From Cochliopodium minus (taxonomy: Eukaryota > Discosea > Himatismenida > Cochliopodiidae), in assembly GCA_024220525.1 (NCBI GenBank), contig JAMYWO010000200.1:10658-52113 (forward strand): a stretch of 41,456 bases of DNA, given 5' to 3'. The notes beneath the pieces were generated by a model, which worked only from the letters and a program-made list of their open reading frames with translations, was not told the origin of the DNA and did not search any database. Position numbers and translations under genes: made by a program. This document shows positions 1-10,700 of the stretch, piece by piece. Numbering within the stretch: position 1 is the first letter of the stretch; every line of letters begins with the position of its first letter.

Positions 1-350
1 TTTCTTTCTCAAGACGTTCTTTTTCTTGCTTCTCCTTCTCTAGTTTTTCTTTTTCTAATTTCTCCTTTTCTTTTTTCTCTTTTTCGAGACGTTCTTTCTC
101 TGATTTCTCCTTTTCTTGCTTTTCCTTCTCAATACGTTCTTTTTCTTTCTTTTCTTTCTCTACTTTCTCCTTTTCCTGTTTCTCTTTTTCAAGACGTTCG
201 TTTTCTAGCTTTTCTTTTTTCTCTTTCTCTAATTTCTCCTTCTGCTGATTTTCTCTTTCTTGCTTTTCTTGTTTTTCTTTCTCAAGACGTTCTTTTTCTT
301 GCTTCTCCTTCTCTAGTTTTTCTTTTTCTAATTTCTCCTTTTCTTTTTTC
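1..350. repeat. 273-bp tandem duplication inside the Lys/Glu-repeat gene
   Basis: The stretch at 1-77 recurs at 274-350 with no mismatch that I can see. The surrounding sequence is built from shorter variants of the same TTCTTTTTC-like units, which encode EKE-type triplets on the minus strand. The 273-bp period is a multiple of three, so copy number can change without breaking frame. Confidence 0.85.
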
Positions 351-1056
351 ACTTTTTCCTGTTTCTTCTCCTCTTTCTCTTTCTCTTGTTTTTCCTTTTC
401 AAAACTTTCTTTCTCTTTCTTCTCCTTTTCTATTTTCTCCTTTTCTTGCATTTCTTTCTCCAATTTTTCTTTCCTTTGATTTTCTTTTTCAAGACTTCCT
501 TTCTCTAATTTTTCCTTTTCTATTTTCTCTTTTTCCTGTTTCTCCTTCTGCTCTTTCTTTACCTCCTCCTGTTTCTCTTTCTCTTTTTCCTTTTCAAGAC
601 GTTCTTTCTCTATCTTCTCTTTCTGTTCTTTTTCTTTCTGTTCCTTTTCTTTTTTCTCTTTTTCTGTGGATTCTTTTTCGTGCAAGAGAAGTTGATTTTG
701 ATTTTCCTTTTCTATTTCTTTATCATCCACCATCCCTTGTATTTCTTCTTCGCTTGGCACATATTTCGCCACACATTTTAAGCTGTGTTCTATTTTTTGG
801 TGAAATATAAGATAAATTTAATGAATTTGAAAATTAGATGTTCTTTATCAAATTACGTGTCACATTTTTCAATTCTATCTGGATATTCCCAATTTATTAA
901 CAATTTCTTTATATTTTGCTCAAAAAAAATTCTTTTTCTTTTTCTCACCCCTTGTTTGCAATTCATGCATTTGATATATACATTATCGTCTTCTTTATTG
1001 CCTTTCATAGAAGAATTGGTAGGATTGGAATTTGAACCATTCTGTTTATTACCCAT
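1..1056 (-). CDS. Lys/Glu-rich repeat protein with small Cys motif (3' end outside window)
   Basis: Not assigned to a named family. Exon 1 runs 1056-857, an intron 856-783 (GTAATT..ACACAG) follows, and exon 2 runs from 782 off the left edge. I start at the ATG at 1056, which has an A-rich lead and gives MGNKQ, a possible but unproven N-myristoylation start; an in-frame ATG at 1113 is the alternative. The N-terminal part is Asn/Ser-rich, then holds a CxxC pair (KCMNC) and, across the splice, CDTLKC, which could together bind a metal. After about residue 130 the protein is almost entirely KEKE/EKERLEKE repeats with an alternating charge pattern typical of a long single alpha helix or coiled coil. 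The DNA repeats too: positions 1-77 recur at 274-350, a 273-bp (91-residue) period, so the repeat tract seems to have grown by internal duplication. Function unknown. Confidence 0.7.
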
Positions 1057-1113
1057 TTTTTTTTGTTTTAAATTAATTTCTTGTTTAGACAGAGAGTTAA
1101 TACAATGAGTCAT

Positions 1114-2523
1114 TAGATAATTTTTTAAACCAAATTTGGTAAAGCAGAATTTCCAACTTATAAGCCAATCTAACTTCCTTTGTTGGTAGTTTTAAATTCA
1201 TTTCAATTTGGTAAACGAAAAAAATAAAAAAAAAATGAGACAAACTTTAAACCGCTTATATGATTATCGACAATTTAAATCAACAAATAAGAAATGGAGG
1301 CAAGTATATTTATCTATCCAAGTATGCTGATGTTGAAGGCATTCTCCTTTTATCAATGGTAAATTGGATAATTGTGTTGTAATATAACTTGATTAATGTT
1401 TTTACCAAATGCAGTAAATATCTTCACGAGATTGGCCATTTTTGCCTCATCAAATGTGTTCACTACTCCCTGTTTTCCTTAATCTTGCGATACTGTTCAA
1501 AGAGAGATAATAAGATAAATTTATCCTTCTCATTATTTTTTGTTATCTTCATAAGGAAAATAACTTGCATAATTATGCAAATCACCATACATTGTATATA
1601 ATATCAATTGTAAATTAGAAGATATATCTCCAATATAGAAATGATTGATTTTTTTTATCGTGTTAAAAATATGTGTCTGGAATTTTTTTAATACGTGTCA
1701 TAGATTAAAGGAATGAAAAGTCCTTCCCTATCCATTAAAATATCTATTATAAAATTCTCTCTTTTGCTTATTCCTTTTCGGAACAAAATTAAAAAAACTA
1801 TGGGTTTGTTTTGCAGCTTTTAACTGCTTTCATCCTATTCCTGATAGGACATTTTCAATAAAACGCTGATATCCAGATTTTCGGTTCTTGTGTTCCTTCA
1901 AATCTGTAGATCAGATCTCCTTTCTCCCAATGTTTCTTTTCTTCCTCGTAGTCTTTCATCTGTGATTTTCTCCAAAAAATAAACGTTCTGAATTCTTCCA
2001 TTGATAAAAAGAAACGAAGATCCTCACTTAGAGTTTGATTAGGGATCATCTTTTCGTGAGAGACTGCGTTGTACAGTTTACAGATTGCACAAAGTGCAAG
2101 CATATTTGGGAAATTTTTAATTTACATATGTTTTTGTTTATCTTTTTTCATTTTAAATTTATTTTTTATATTTCCTTAGTTAAACCTTTTTTTTGAAAAA
2201 ACAAGGTATTTTTTTTAATAATTTTATTTTTAAATTTTGTTTGGGCAAACTCTCTGCACTATCAAATGTTTGAGAAACTTGAAAATTTTATGTGGTCACC
2301 TTGAAGATCTTCACTGAAGAGGAGTCCCAAATTGTCATTTAAAGTTGTGTAGGAACTGTGTACGAGAATTTGTCCTAGAAAACATTTCATTAAATATTTT
2401 GTTTATTTTAAAAAAAAAAATTAATTTAATCATTTCGAACAAAAAAATTTATTCATTCAATAATTTACAAGAAAAATTTTTGCTGTTAAATCCACCGCAT
2501 AAGTTTAAAATAATAAAAAAAAA
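1114..2523. other. Intergenic stretch with weak ORFs, nothing assigned
   Basis: No convincing multi-exon gene was found here. Three weak items: (a) plus-strand ATG at 1260 opens 40 codons ending with VEGILLLSM before a possible GTAAAT donor; this faintly recalls a roadblock/LAMTOR start, but no consistent downstream exon could be joined in phase; (b) the minus ORF 2103-1855, listed separately; (c) a minus stretch around 1475-1400 reading NTFDEAKMANLVK, which overlaps (a) on the other strand. The rest is A/T-rich. Any real gene here is small or decayed. Confidence 0.4.
1855..2103 (-). CDS. Small hypothetical protein, 82 aa
   Basis: An intact single-exon ORF with ATG at 2103 and a stop at 1855. 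Its composition is protein-like (Trp, Cys and charged residues well spread, GC content above the flanks) rather than the Lys/Phe/Ile/Asn bias of random ORFs in this DNA. The start reads MLALCAICKLYNAV and the C-terminus is WISAFY. It could be a free-standing small protein or one exon of a larger gene; no in-phase partner exon was found and I do not recognise a domain. Confidence 0.3.
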   Translation of the reverse strand: MLALCAICKLYNAVSHEKMIPNQTLSEDLRFFLSMEEFRTFIFWRKSQMKDYEEEKKHWEKGDLIYRFEGTQEPKIWISAFY

Positions 2524-3802
2524 ATGATTGAGGAGAAAAATGATCAGATTGGGAAATGTCATCATTGCAAAGAAGGATTTCAAGGTAGAAGAATATGATT
2601 TAATGTCAATTATGAAAAAGGAAAAAATCTTTTTTTTTAAACAATATAGACTTTCTCTTCGATACTGATGGCAACAAATATCATGAGAAATGTTTCAAAT
2701 GTTTAAATTGCAAAACCAATTTGAAGAATCAAAAAAATACCTTGATCAATAATCATTTGTACTGTAAAAAATGCAAATCAGAAAAGACATGCGATATTTG
2801 CCACATGCAAATTTTGAAAGGTATAGAAATGAAATTTGCGCAATTAAAAATTAATTTATTAATTTCTTTGATAAAGGCAAATCCTTGAAGGATAAAGAAA
2901 GAGAATATCATGAAGTATGTTACAAATGTTGCACATGCAAAAAGAATGAAAAAATCGATTTGCTTTTCAAAAATCATCAATTGTACTGCGAAAAATGTCT
3001 GCAAGATGAGAAATGTAAAGTTTGTCACAAAAGATTGGGAAGTAAAAAAAACAAAAACAAAAAAAAATTTTAAAAATTCAAATTAATTTGTAAAAAAATA
3101 GAAAACAGTTGCAAAGATGGGAGAGGAAACATGTATCATAAGAGATGTTTCAAATGCTTTGGATGCAAGGTGAATATGGAGAAGAAAGAAATTGTTTTGA
3201 TCGAAAATCATTTGTGTTGTCCAAAATGCATACCAGAAATAACCTTCTTCAATGTGGGAAATGCCAACTTTACTCTAGCCAAATCAGGAAAACATGGAAT
3301 CATTGTAGATATGGGGATTCAAAATGGGGCATTATATGAAGAAAAGGAAAAGAAATTCAGCGAAAAATTGAAAACAATAAAATTTGTATCATTTAAATTC
3401 ACCCATGGGGATGAAGATCATACAAACTTGTTAACTTTAATGAAAGTTTATTTGGATGAGAGCACAGAAATAGATTTTCTTTGTGGTGGTTCAAAATTGG
3501 ATTATGGGGTAAGACAAATTAAAAAAAAAAGAATTTTCCCTTTTAATTGTTTCCTTTTAATTATTTAATGTATTTAAAGAAAAATTTCAAAAAACTTGTG
3601 GACAAATACACAGACGTTTTCTTCACTGATCATGTGATCGAAAAAGATGTAAGTAGGGTTGAGGGAAAACAAAAAGTGAACGGATTCTTGAGTTGCGAAC
3701 TTCTCAGTGAAATAAACAATCCAATAAAAACAAAAAATAGCAAAAACTCTAACGGAGCCGTCTTTAGAATGGAAGTAGGTGCATTTAGCTTTCTTTTTCC
3801 AG
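2524..3802 (+). CDS. Triple LIM-domain protein fused to a ComEC-like metallo-beta-lactamase domain (3' end lost in gap)
   Basis: Exons 2524-2584, 2650-2820, 2877-3041, 3102-3508 and 3580-3802 join in phase to 342 residues before the N at 3803. Three LIM zinc domains come first: LIM1 begins C12/C15 with H32, C35, C38, C41; LIM2 begins C68/C71 with H89, C92; LIM3 begins C124/C127 with H145, C148. From about residue 178 an MBL fold follows. It opens with ITFFNVGNANFTL and IIVDMG, the usual first strands, then carries THGDEDH (233-239). That is the HxDxDH form of the metal motif seen in ComEC/Rec2-type MBLs rather than HxHxDH. Near the end, SNGAVFRMEVGAFSFLFPG matches the ComEC-type stretch that leads into the metal-binding GD, exactly where the N falls. 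LIM domains usually bind protein partners, often at actin; the MBL substrate is unknown. The fusion is seen directly, the enzyme activity is inferred. Confidence 0.88.
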
Positions 3803-3803
3803 G
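3803..3803. other. Single N: probable collapsed assembly gap
   Basis: The N cuts the LIM-MBL gene inside its MBL domain. The sequence just after it is not a continuation of that gene but a copy of a dispersed repeat also found at about 25780-26000. The join is therefore probably a scaffold gap. Confidence 0.8.
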
Positions 3804-4010
3804 NCAAAAAATAAACAACTCAAATATTAAGAAATGTTCTTTAATTTGGCATGATTTGAATTTTGTATCTTGAAATCTATCTCAAAGAAACAAAAAAAAA
3901 ATTTAGATTCAAAGATAATGAGTGAAATATTGAGAATATTAAAATAATGATTTAAATCATATGAAGTAAATCTTTCTCAAAAAGATTTTTCAAATTAGAA
4001 TGAATCATTT
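3804..4010. repeat. Dispersed repeat, inverted relative to the copy at 25780-26000
   Basis: About 200 bp here are roughly 90% identical by eye to the reverse complement of about 25780-26000. Shared landmarks are AATAAACAACTCAA, GAAATGTTCTTTAATTTGG, TTGAATTTTGTATCTTGAAA and CATATGAAGTAAATCTTTC. Both copies keep a short open end reading KKCSLIW(H/Y)DLNFVS-stop, so the repeat may include the tail of a coding exon or may simply be open by chance. Between 4011 and 4364 I see only A/T-rich intergenic sequence. Confidence 0.8.
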
Positions 4011-4364
4011 GAGGAGATATAAATTAAAAGAAATTTCTTATTTAAATTATCCTTCAAAGGAATGTTTCTTTCAATCTACAAATTCTCAATATGTAAATCT
4101 TGTTTCTTTTATAATCTTTTTTTAGAGGTTGTTGGGTCATTCTCTTTTTTTTTTTTGGTTCATCAGATTTCTCCACATAAACCATAAAATAATTAGTATA
4201 AGAAATCTATCTCTGACTATAATTGTTATTTTCATTTGGAGTATATTTCTTTTGGAATCGCATTAAAATGGAAATAATTTTTTGTTATGTGAAGAAATTG
4301 TGGGTAATGCTCCAAAAAGAGAAAGATTTTTGATTATTAAATAATTAAAAATATTATTTTTAAT

Positions 4365-7300
4365 TTATTTTTCTTTCTCTTCCAAATCCTTAACATGAAC
4401 AGTTGAATAAAGCAAAACATAAGCAATGTGGTAATCACTGCCACCATGACCAGAAAGAGAAAGGATCTCCTGATCATTAGCAGGTCTGACATTCTTATCA
4501 TCATAAAGAACCCAATCGTTAGGACCCCTCTTAACCCAAGCAACGTAATGTCCAGAGTCTGCAGTTCTGCCTTTGTGGGTGATCACTGCTTTCAAGTCGT
4601 AGAAACCTGTCACGTTGTTGTTTTCGTCGTTGAGTTCGTCTCCTGAAATGTCCATGTCATTTCCTGTCAAGACTTCGTTAGTATCCTCCAAACCTTTATT
4701 CGAAAAAAAAAAAGTAATAATAATCACAATTAAAATAATCTGAAAAATAATCTCAATAAAATAAAAATTAAAATAAAAAAATAAATTAAAAATAATTGAA
4801 TATAAAAATTTGTTTAAAATATTAAAAATAAAATATAAAAATAAAATATAAAAATAAATTAAGAAAATAAAAAATCACATTAAAATTAATTTAAAATAAA
4901 AAAATAAACAATAAATAATTTTTATTTTTTTGTGTTTACCCAATTTTTTGTCGTTTTCTTGGCGCTTGATGCGACGCACAGTGGAAATTTTTTTTTGGAG
5001 ATCTTTGGTGCAGAATTGATGGATGTCAAAACGGAGGGGGAAGGTGACGGGCCTCAAAATTTTGGCTTTGGTTCCCTCTTTCTTTATGTCTGTTGAATTT
5101 TTCCATCTATCAAAAAATTTGAAAATGAAAAATACAAAAAAAAAAACACCAAAAAATAAAATACACGATGTTCAATTAAATAAAATAAAGATTTAACACA
5201 AAAAAATTTAAAAATTTAAAAATTTCAAAAAATTAAAAATTAATAATATTAAAAATTAAAAATAATAAAATATTTTAAAAATAAAAATAAAATCATAAAA
5301 TGTTCAATAAAATTAAATATGGATTTAATAAAAAAAAAATTTTAAAATTAAAATAACAAAAAATTAAAAATAAAAATAATAAATTTTAAAATAGAAAAAA
5401 ATTTTGAGTTTTTTTTTTTACAAGAAACGGTTGAATTGGACGGTAAGATTGAGAGGAAGTTTGTTGACTTCCATCTTCTTGGTGTAGAAAGCGTTTCTTT
5501 GGAGGGTTTCTGATCTTTTCTCGACCTGATCAAGGAGACCCAAGGTGATTCCCTGGAACAAAAAGTTGACGTCTTTGTTGATTTGGCAGCTCAACTTGTT
5601 GAAAGATTCAAACATCACCTTTTAAAGATAATAAAAAAATAAAAAATCTAAAAAATCGAAAAAATAAAAAAATAATAATAAAATAAAAAAATAAAATAAA
5701 ATTATAATTAAAACTGAATTAAAATATTCTAAAACAATTAGACAACAAAAAATGATGAAAAATAAAAATTTAAAATAAGAAATATTAAAAAAATAATAAA
5801 AAATTAAAAATTTAAAATTGAAATGAAAACTGAATAAAAATATTGTAAAAAAATAACGAAGAATTTTTTTTTTTTTTTTTTACTTTTTCTTCCTCTTGAT
5901 CGTTTTCAACACATTTAAGGGTGACTTTGTATTCTCCCCCGAAGATGTCTTGGTTTTTCGGAATGGATTGTGTGAAGGAGCTGAGAATGCTGGAGTAACA
6001 TTCTTCTGCGTCTTGTTGCATTAAGGTACCTCCTTCTCCTAAACAAAAAATAAATAAAAAATAGAAATTATTAAAAATAATGATTAAAAAATTTAAAAAT
6101 CGAAATATAAATGAACAATAAATAAAAAATAATGACAAAAATGAATTTTTTTAAAAAAAAATGTTAAAAAAAATAAAAAAATTACCCATTTGTTTAAATT
6201 GAGGAAATGCATCGTGGAATTTAGTGAGAAATTTGAATGGACTAATAAAGTCTTCGTTAGTGACGGACAAAGATCCAAAGAGTTCCTTTGCTGCCATTGT
6301 AAGCTGGTTTTGTGGCATTTGGTTGTTGCCTAATAAAAAAATAAAAAAATGAAATGAATCATGATAAAATAATATAAAATAAAAGAAATAAAAATATTAA
6401 AAATAAAAACAAAATTAAAACAAATAAAACACAAATAAAATTATAAATATAATTAATAAATAAAAATTTAAAATAAAAGTAAAATAAAAAAAAAATATAA
6501 AAAAAATAAAAAATAAAAGAAGAAATAAATTAAATTAGAATGATTTTTTTTTTTTTTTACTGTTGAAGGTTTTCAATAAATCGGATAATTCTTTTACGCT
6601 TCTCAAAGCTTGAATGGTTGAGTTCATGTAACAAGTGTTACCAAGGTTGGAAAGGCCGACAGGATAGTTCTCTACCACCTTGGTCTTTTTGTTGTCGTCG
6701 ATAGTATTGTTATTTTCTTCTTCTGGAATGTCTCTTTTCAACTCTGTAGCTGTTCCCAACATTTTTATTTTGAGGTTCTGTGATTTTTGAATTAAAAAAA
6801 TAAATTGTATTCAATAAAATTTAAATGGATATGAAATATATCATTACTGTAATTTTATTTTAAATGGATATAAAATTATTTTCTTTTATAAATATTTTTG
6901 GCGCAATTATAATTTTCATTGTTATTTATTTGTTCAACAATCATCCAATTATCAATGTGGTTTTTTATTAATTTGGAATCGTATTATCTTTTTTTTTGAG
7001 AATATTTTTTTTTTATAAACGTGATGTAAATATTAGGTGTTTGAATAAATAAAAAGGATGTTTTAAAAGATAATCGAATTGATAATTTGGATTGATTATT
7101 TCTTTTCTTAACATTCTATTTGATTTTGTTAAATTATAGAGAACTCTTTTTATTTCTTACTGCTTTCAATCCAACTTTCTCCCATTCTGCATTATCTTTC
7201 AATGGCCCTCCCTTGAATCCCAAGATTTGTTGTTTATTTGCAGGAACACCTGTCAATTTGAATAATTCTTCTTTGAATGATGTAGGAGGTTGTTTGGGAT

Positions 7301-7465
7301 CTATCTCTACTTCAAAATCTTTTTTATTCCAATTCACTGATACTATATAATGAAATGAGAAGATAAATGATGAATTAGAAAAGAAATTAAATATCATTTT
7401 TGAAAAAATGGATTATATCGGATGTTATCATAACCCATATAGTTTGTGTTACCTTTTGTTGACAT
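4365..7465 (-). CDS. USP14: Proteasome-associated ubiquitin carboxyl-terminal hydrolase (USP14/Ubp6-like)
   Basis: Eight exons join in phase to 467 residues: 7465-7453, 7342-7161, 6777-6561, 6329-6186, 6038-5884, 5618-5422, 5106-4940, 4693-4365. Residues 1-75 form a ubiquitin-like domain (KVSVNWNKKDFEVEI.., GFKGGPLKD) ending in MLGTA, as in USP14. The USP domain follows: Cys box GLSNLGNTCYMNS with C114 (the same number as in human USP14), QQDAEECYSSIL, the LTVQFNRFL strand, and His box GRTADSGHYVAW with H407, then LYDDKNV. Length is close to the human protein (494). USP14/Ubp6 docks on the 19S proteasome through its UBL and trims ubiquitin chains from substrates. All catalytic motifs are present, so it should be active. 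The first exon is only 13 nt. Introns are extremely A/T-rich. Start and frame are secure because the UBL begins at residue 5. Confidence 0.95.
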
Positions 7466-7781
7466 TTTTTTTTTTTTTTTTTTATTTTGTGATGAAAAGA
7501 TTATATTGTCACTTAATGTTATAGACAAGTTTATATGACAGCCAAAATTAAAGTAATTTAAAAATCTTACATAAACTCAAAATGTCAACCTGCTTTTTTA
7601 AAAAAAAAAGAGAAATAAATCTTCAAAAGTTTTTAAAGACTCTGGGAATATTGAAATTTGTGTTACGAACAATTTAGAAAAAAATTCCTTTTCCAATCTA
7701 TTGAAACACAAAAACAACAATGAAATAGAATATTATTTAATAAATGAAACAATAATGAATATTATTTAAAAAAAATGAAAT
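7466..7781. other. Intergenic spacer between tRNase Z 3' end and USP14 5' end
   Basis: About 315 bp of A/T-rich DNA between two minus-strand genes. It holds a poly(T) run at about 7465-7484 (poly(A) directly before the USP14 ATG on the coding strand) and no ORF of note. It must contain the USP14 promoter and the tRNase Z polyadenylation signal; I could not pick either out with confidence. Confidence 0.5.
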
Positions 7782-10700
7782 TTAAATGTTTTCTTCATTT
7801 TCTTCTTCAGGAGGAAACACAAACTGAATGAGGGGAATGACATGAGAAATGATGGGCAAGTTTTGAATTTTGATGGACATCAAATCGAAAGCCAAACCAG
7901 TATTTTCAACATAGGGATCATTTTCGCTGCCTTCTTTTAAGAAAGAGGGAAGTTTGGGGTACCTTTGACTGAAATGAAAGAGAAGAGTGTATCTCGCTTT
8001 CATTTTCATTCCTATGTCCATTGCTTCACTGGTGGTGGAGTGTCTTTTGATTACTGCCATGTTTTCCTAAAGTTTTTAACGATTAAAATTAAAAAAAATT
8101 AAATTTATACACTAATAAAAGTTTTTCCAAAAAATAAAAAACAAAAAAAAACAATAAAATCTGAATATTAAAAATTAAATCATCATTAATTTAATAATTA
8201 AGAAATAATTTAAATTTAAATTAAATTTTAATCAAATAAACAAAAAATTCAGATTCCATTAACAAAAAAAAGTTTAAATAAACAGATAAATAAATTAAAA
8301 AATAAAATAATAAATTAATAATTAAAAAATAAATAAAAATAAATAAAAATAATAAAATAAAAATTTTTAACCATTGTAGGTTCAAAAGTAGCTTCGTGAA
8401 TAAGAAGATGAGCTTCATGTCCCAACTTGACAAGCCCCTCAGAAGGTCTGGTGTCTCCAGAGTAAACCAATTTGAAACCCGATTTCTCGTGTTGGATGGC
8501 CAAACCATAGGCAAAAGGACAGTGAATCACTTCAACACATTCCATTTTTTCTATTCCACATTCTGTCAATAATTTTTTCACCACTTCTATATTATTTTTC
8601 TTTTTAAAAAAAAATTTTTTTTTAAATTTTTGAATCTTTTTTTCATTTTTCATTTTTTTAGTTTGGTTTTACTTAATTTTTTATTTTTTATGTTTATTTT
8701 TTTTATTTTAGATTCAATTTTCATTTTTCATTTTTGTTTTATTTTCTTTGATTTTTAATTCAATATTCATTTATTTTATTTTTATTTATTTATTTAAAAA
8801 TTTTATATTTCTATTTTGGTTTTACTTAATTTTTTAAATTTTAGTTTATTTTTCATTTTTATTATTTTTTTTAATTTTTCTTTATTTATTATTTATTATT
8901 TTATTTTAATTTACTTTGTTTTTTAATTTTTATTTTATTTTATTTTATTTTGATTTTTATTTTTATTTTTATTTTATTTTATTATTTATTTTTACATTTT
9001 CACTCTTTTCAATATTAATCTCCTCTGCGTTGATGAAAGTGAAATGAATGGCCTCTACTTCGCAATGTTCTGTCAAGAAAAAGTTGATCCAAGTAGGTCC
9101 AATAATCACCATAGGATTTTTTTCATTTTCTTCTTTTCCCAAAATCTAGTTTATTAAAAATTAAATTTTTTTTTTATTTAATTTATTTTTTGTGTTTGAA
9201 CGGATTAACTTGATTTATTATTTTTTTTTTAATTTTTATTATTTTATTTTTATTATTAATTTGAAACTTTTTTAGATTAATTTTAAACATTTTTAATTAA
9301 TTTCCATTTTGAAAAATTTTTATTTTTTATTAATTTCTTTGTTAATTATTGAATATTTGGATTTATTATTTATGATAAAAATTTATTTTTAAATATTTAT
9401 CTAATTTTTTTTATTTTATTTTTTACCCTTTCTCTTTGTTTCAAGACACGAGAGATTCCCAAGTGATGATCAGCATGATTATGAGAAATGAAAATGAATT
9501 TCATTCTCAACAAAATTTTTTCGGCCAAGTCGATACCATATCTTCTCACCATCTGTCCCCAAGAGCCTTCTCCACAGTCCATCATGAAACTTGTTTCCCC
9601 AAAGTCCACTACACATCCCGAGACGTTTCTGTGGAGTGATGGTAAAGCAGCCTTTGAGAATAAATATATAAAAAAAATTTCAGAATAAAAAATAAAAATA
9701 ATCAAAAAATTAAAAAAAATAAAAAATTAAAATAATTGAAATAATTGAAATAATTTTGAAAATAAATAAAATAATTTCAAAAAAAAACTTGTTTATGAAG
9801 ATAGGAAGTTTTTTTTTACACCAGTTCCTAAAAAAACGATTTCTAATTCTTCAAAAGGAGTCTTCAAACCTAATTCTTTCCTGTTTTTAATAAATAAAAT
9901 ATAAAACTAATAAAATGTAAAAATTAATTATCAAAAAATAGATTTTAAATAGAAAAAATAAAATATAAACAAAAATAATTATATTGTAAAAAATTTAAAA
10001 ATAATCGCATAATGAATAAAAGAAGAAATAAATAAAGTAGGAAAAAAATAATAAAAAAATAAAAATAAAATGAAAATAAAAAAATAAAATTTAATTTTGT
10101 TACCAAACAACCCTTTCTTTATTAGAAAACTCACCAAACTTGTTCATGGAATCATTAAACAAATCAAGGGAAGTCAACTGCTGAACACACTCCTTGCCCA
10201 GATTCTTTTCAAAAGAAGATCTCTCGAGCTCCTTCTTCTCCCACTGTTGTTTGGGAGTCAAAAGATAAGTCATCAAATTGTCTCCAATAAAAACATTTTT
10301 CTTTTTGAAGAAGGGTGAGGTTTGGATTGTTTGGGGCAGGGATTGGATCAGTGGGAACAGACTTTGATTGATGTGGTTCAGTTTGAAGTTTGCTTTTGCT
10401 GTTGATCTGAAATTTGGCTAATTATTATTTTAAAAAAAAAAAAATTTGATTAAATACAAAAAAAATGATTAATAATATTAATAAGAAAATAAATCAGAAT
10501 GAAAAATAATGAATAAAAACATAAAATAAGAAAGAAAAAACAAAAAATTGATTTAATTTCAAAAAAATAATCATAAAAAAAAAAGAAAATGATTTGGGGA
10601 AAAAAAAAACAAAAATAAAAAACAAAAATAATTTTAAATAGGATATCTTTGATCAAAAATAATATCTTATGTTGATATAAAATAGATCCAAATGATTAAA

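Noticed and set aside
1260-1600. Roadblock/LAMTOR-like gene starting at 1260
   Set aside because: The first exon looks faintly similar, but no donor/acceptor pair kept phase with a family-like second exon, and the opposite strand is equally plausible.
9436-9688. Plus-strand ORFs over the tRNase Z metal-motif exon
   Set aside because: Shadow frames; the minus strand carries SHNHADHH and is clearly the coding strand.
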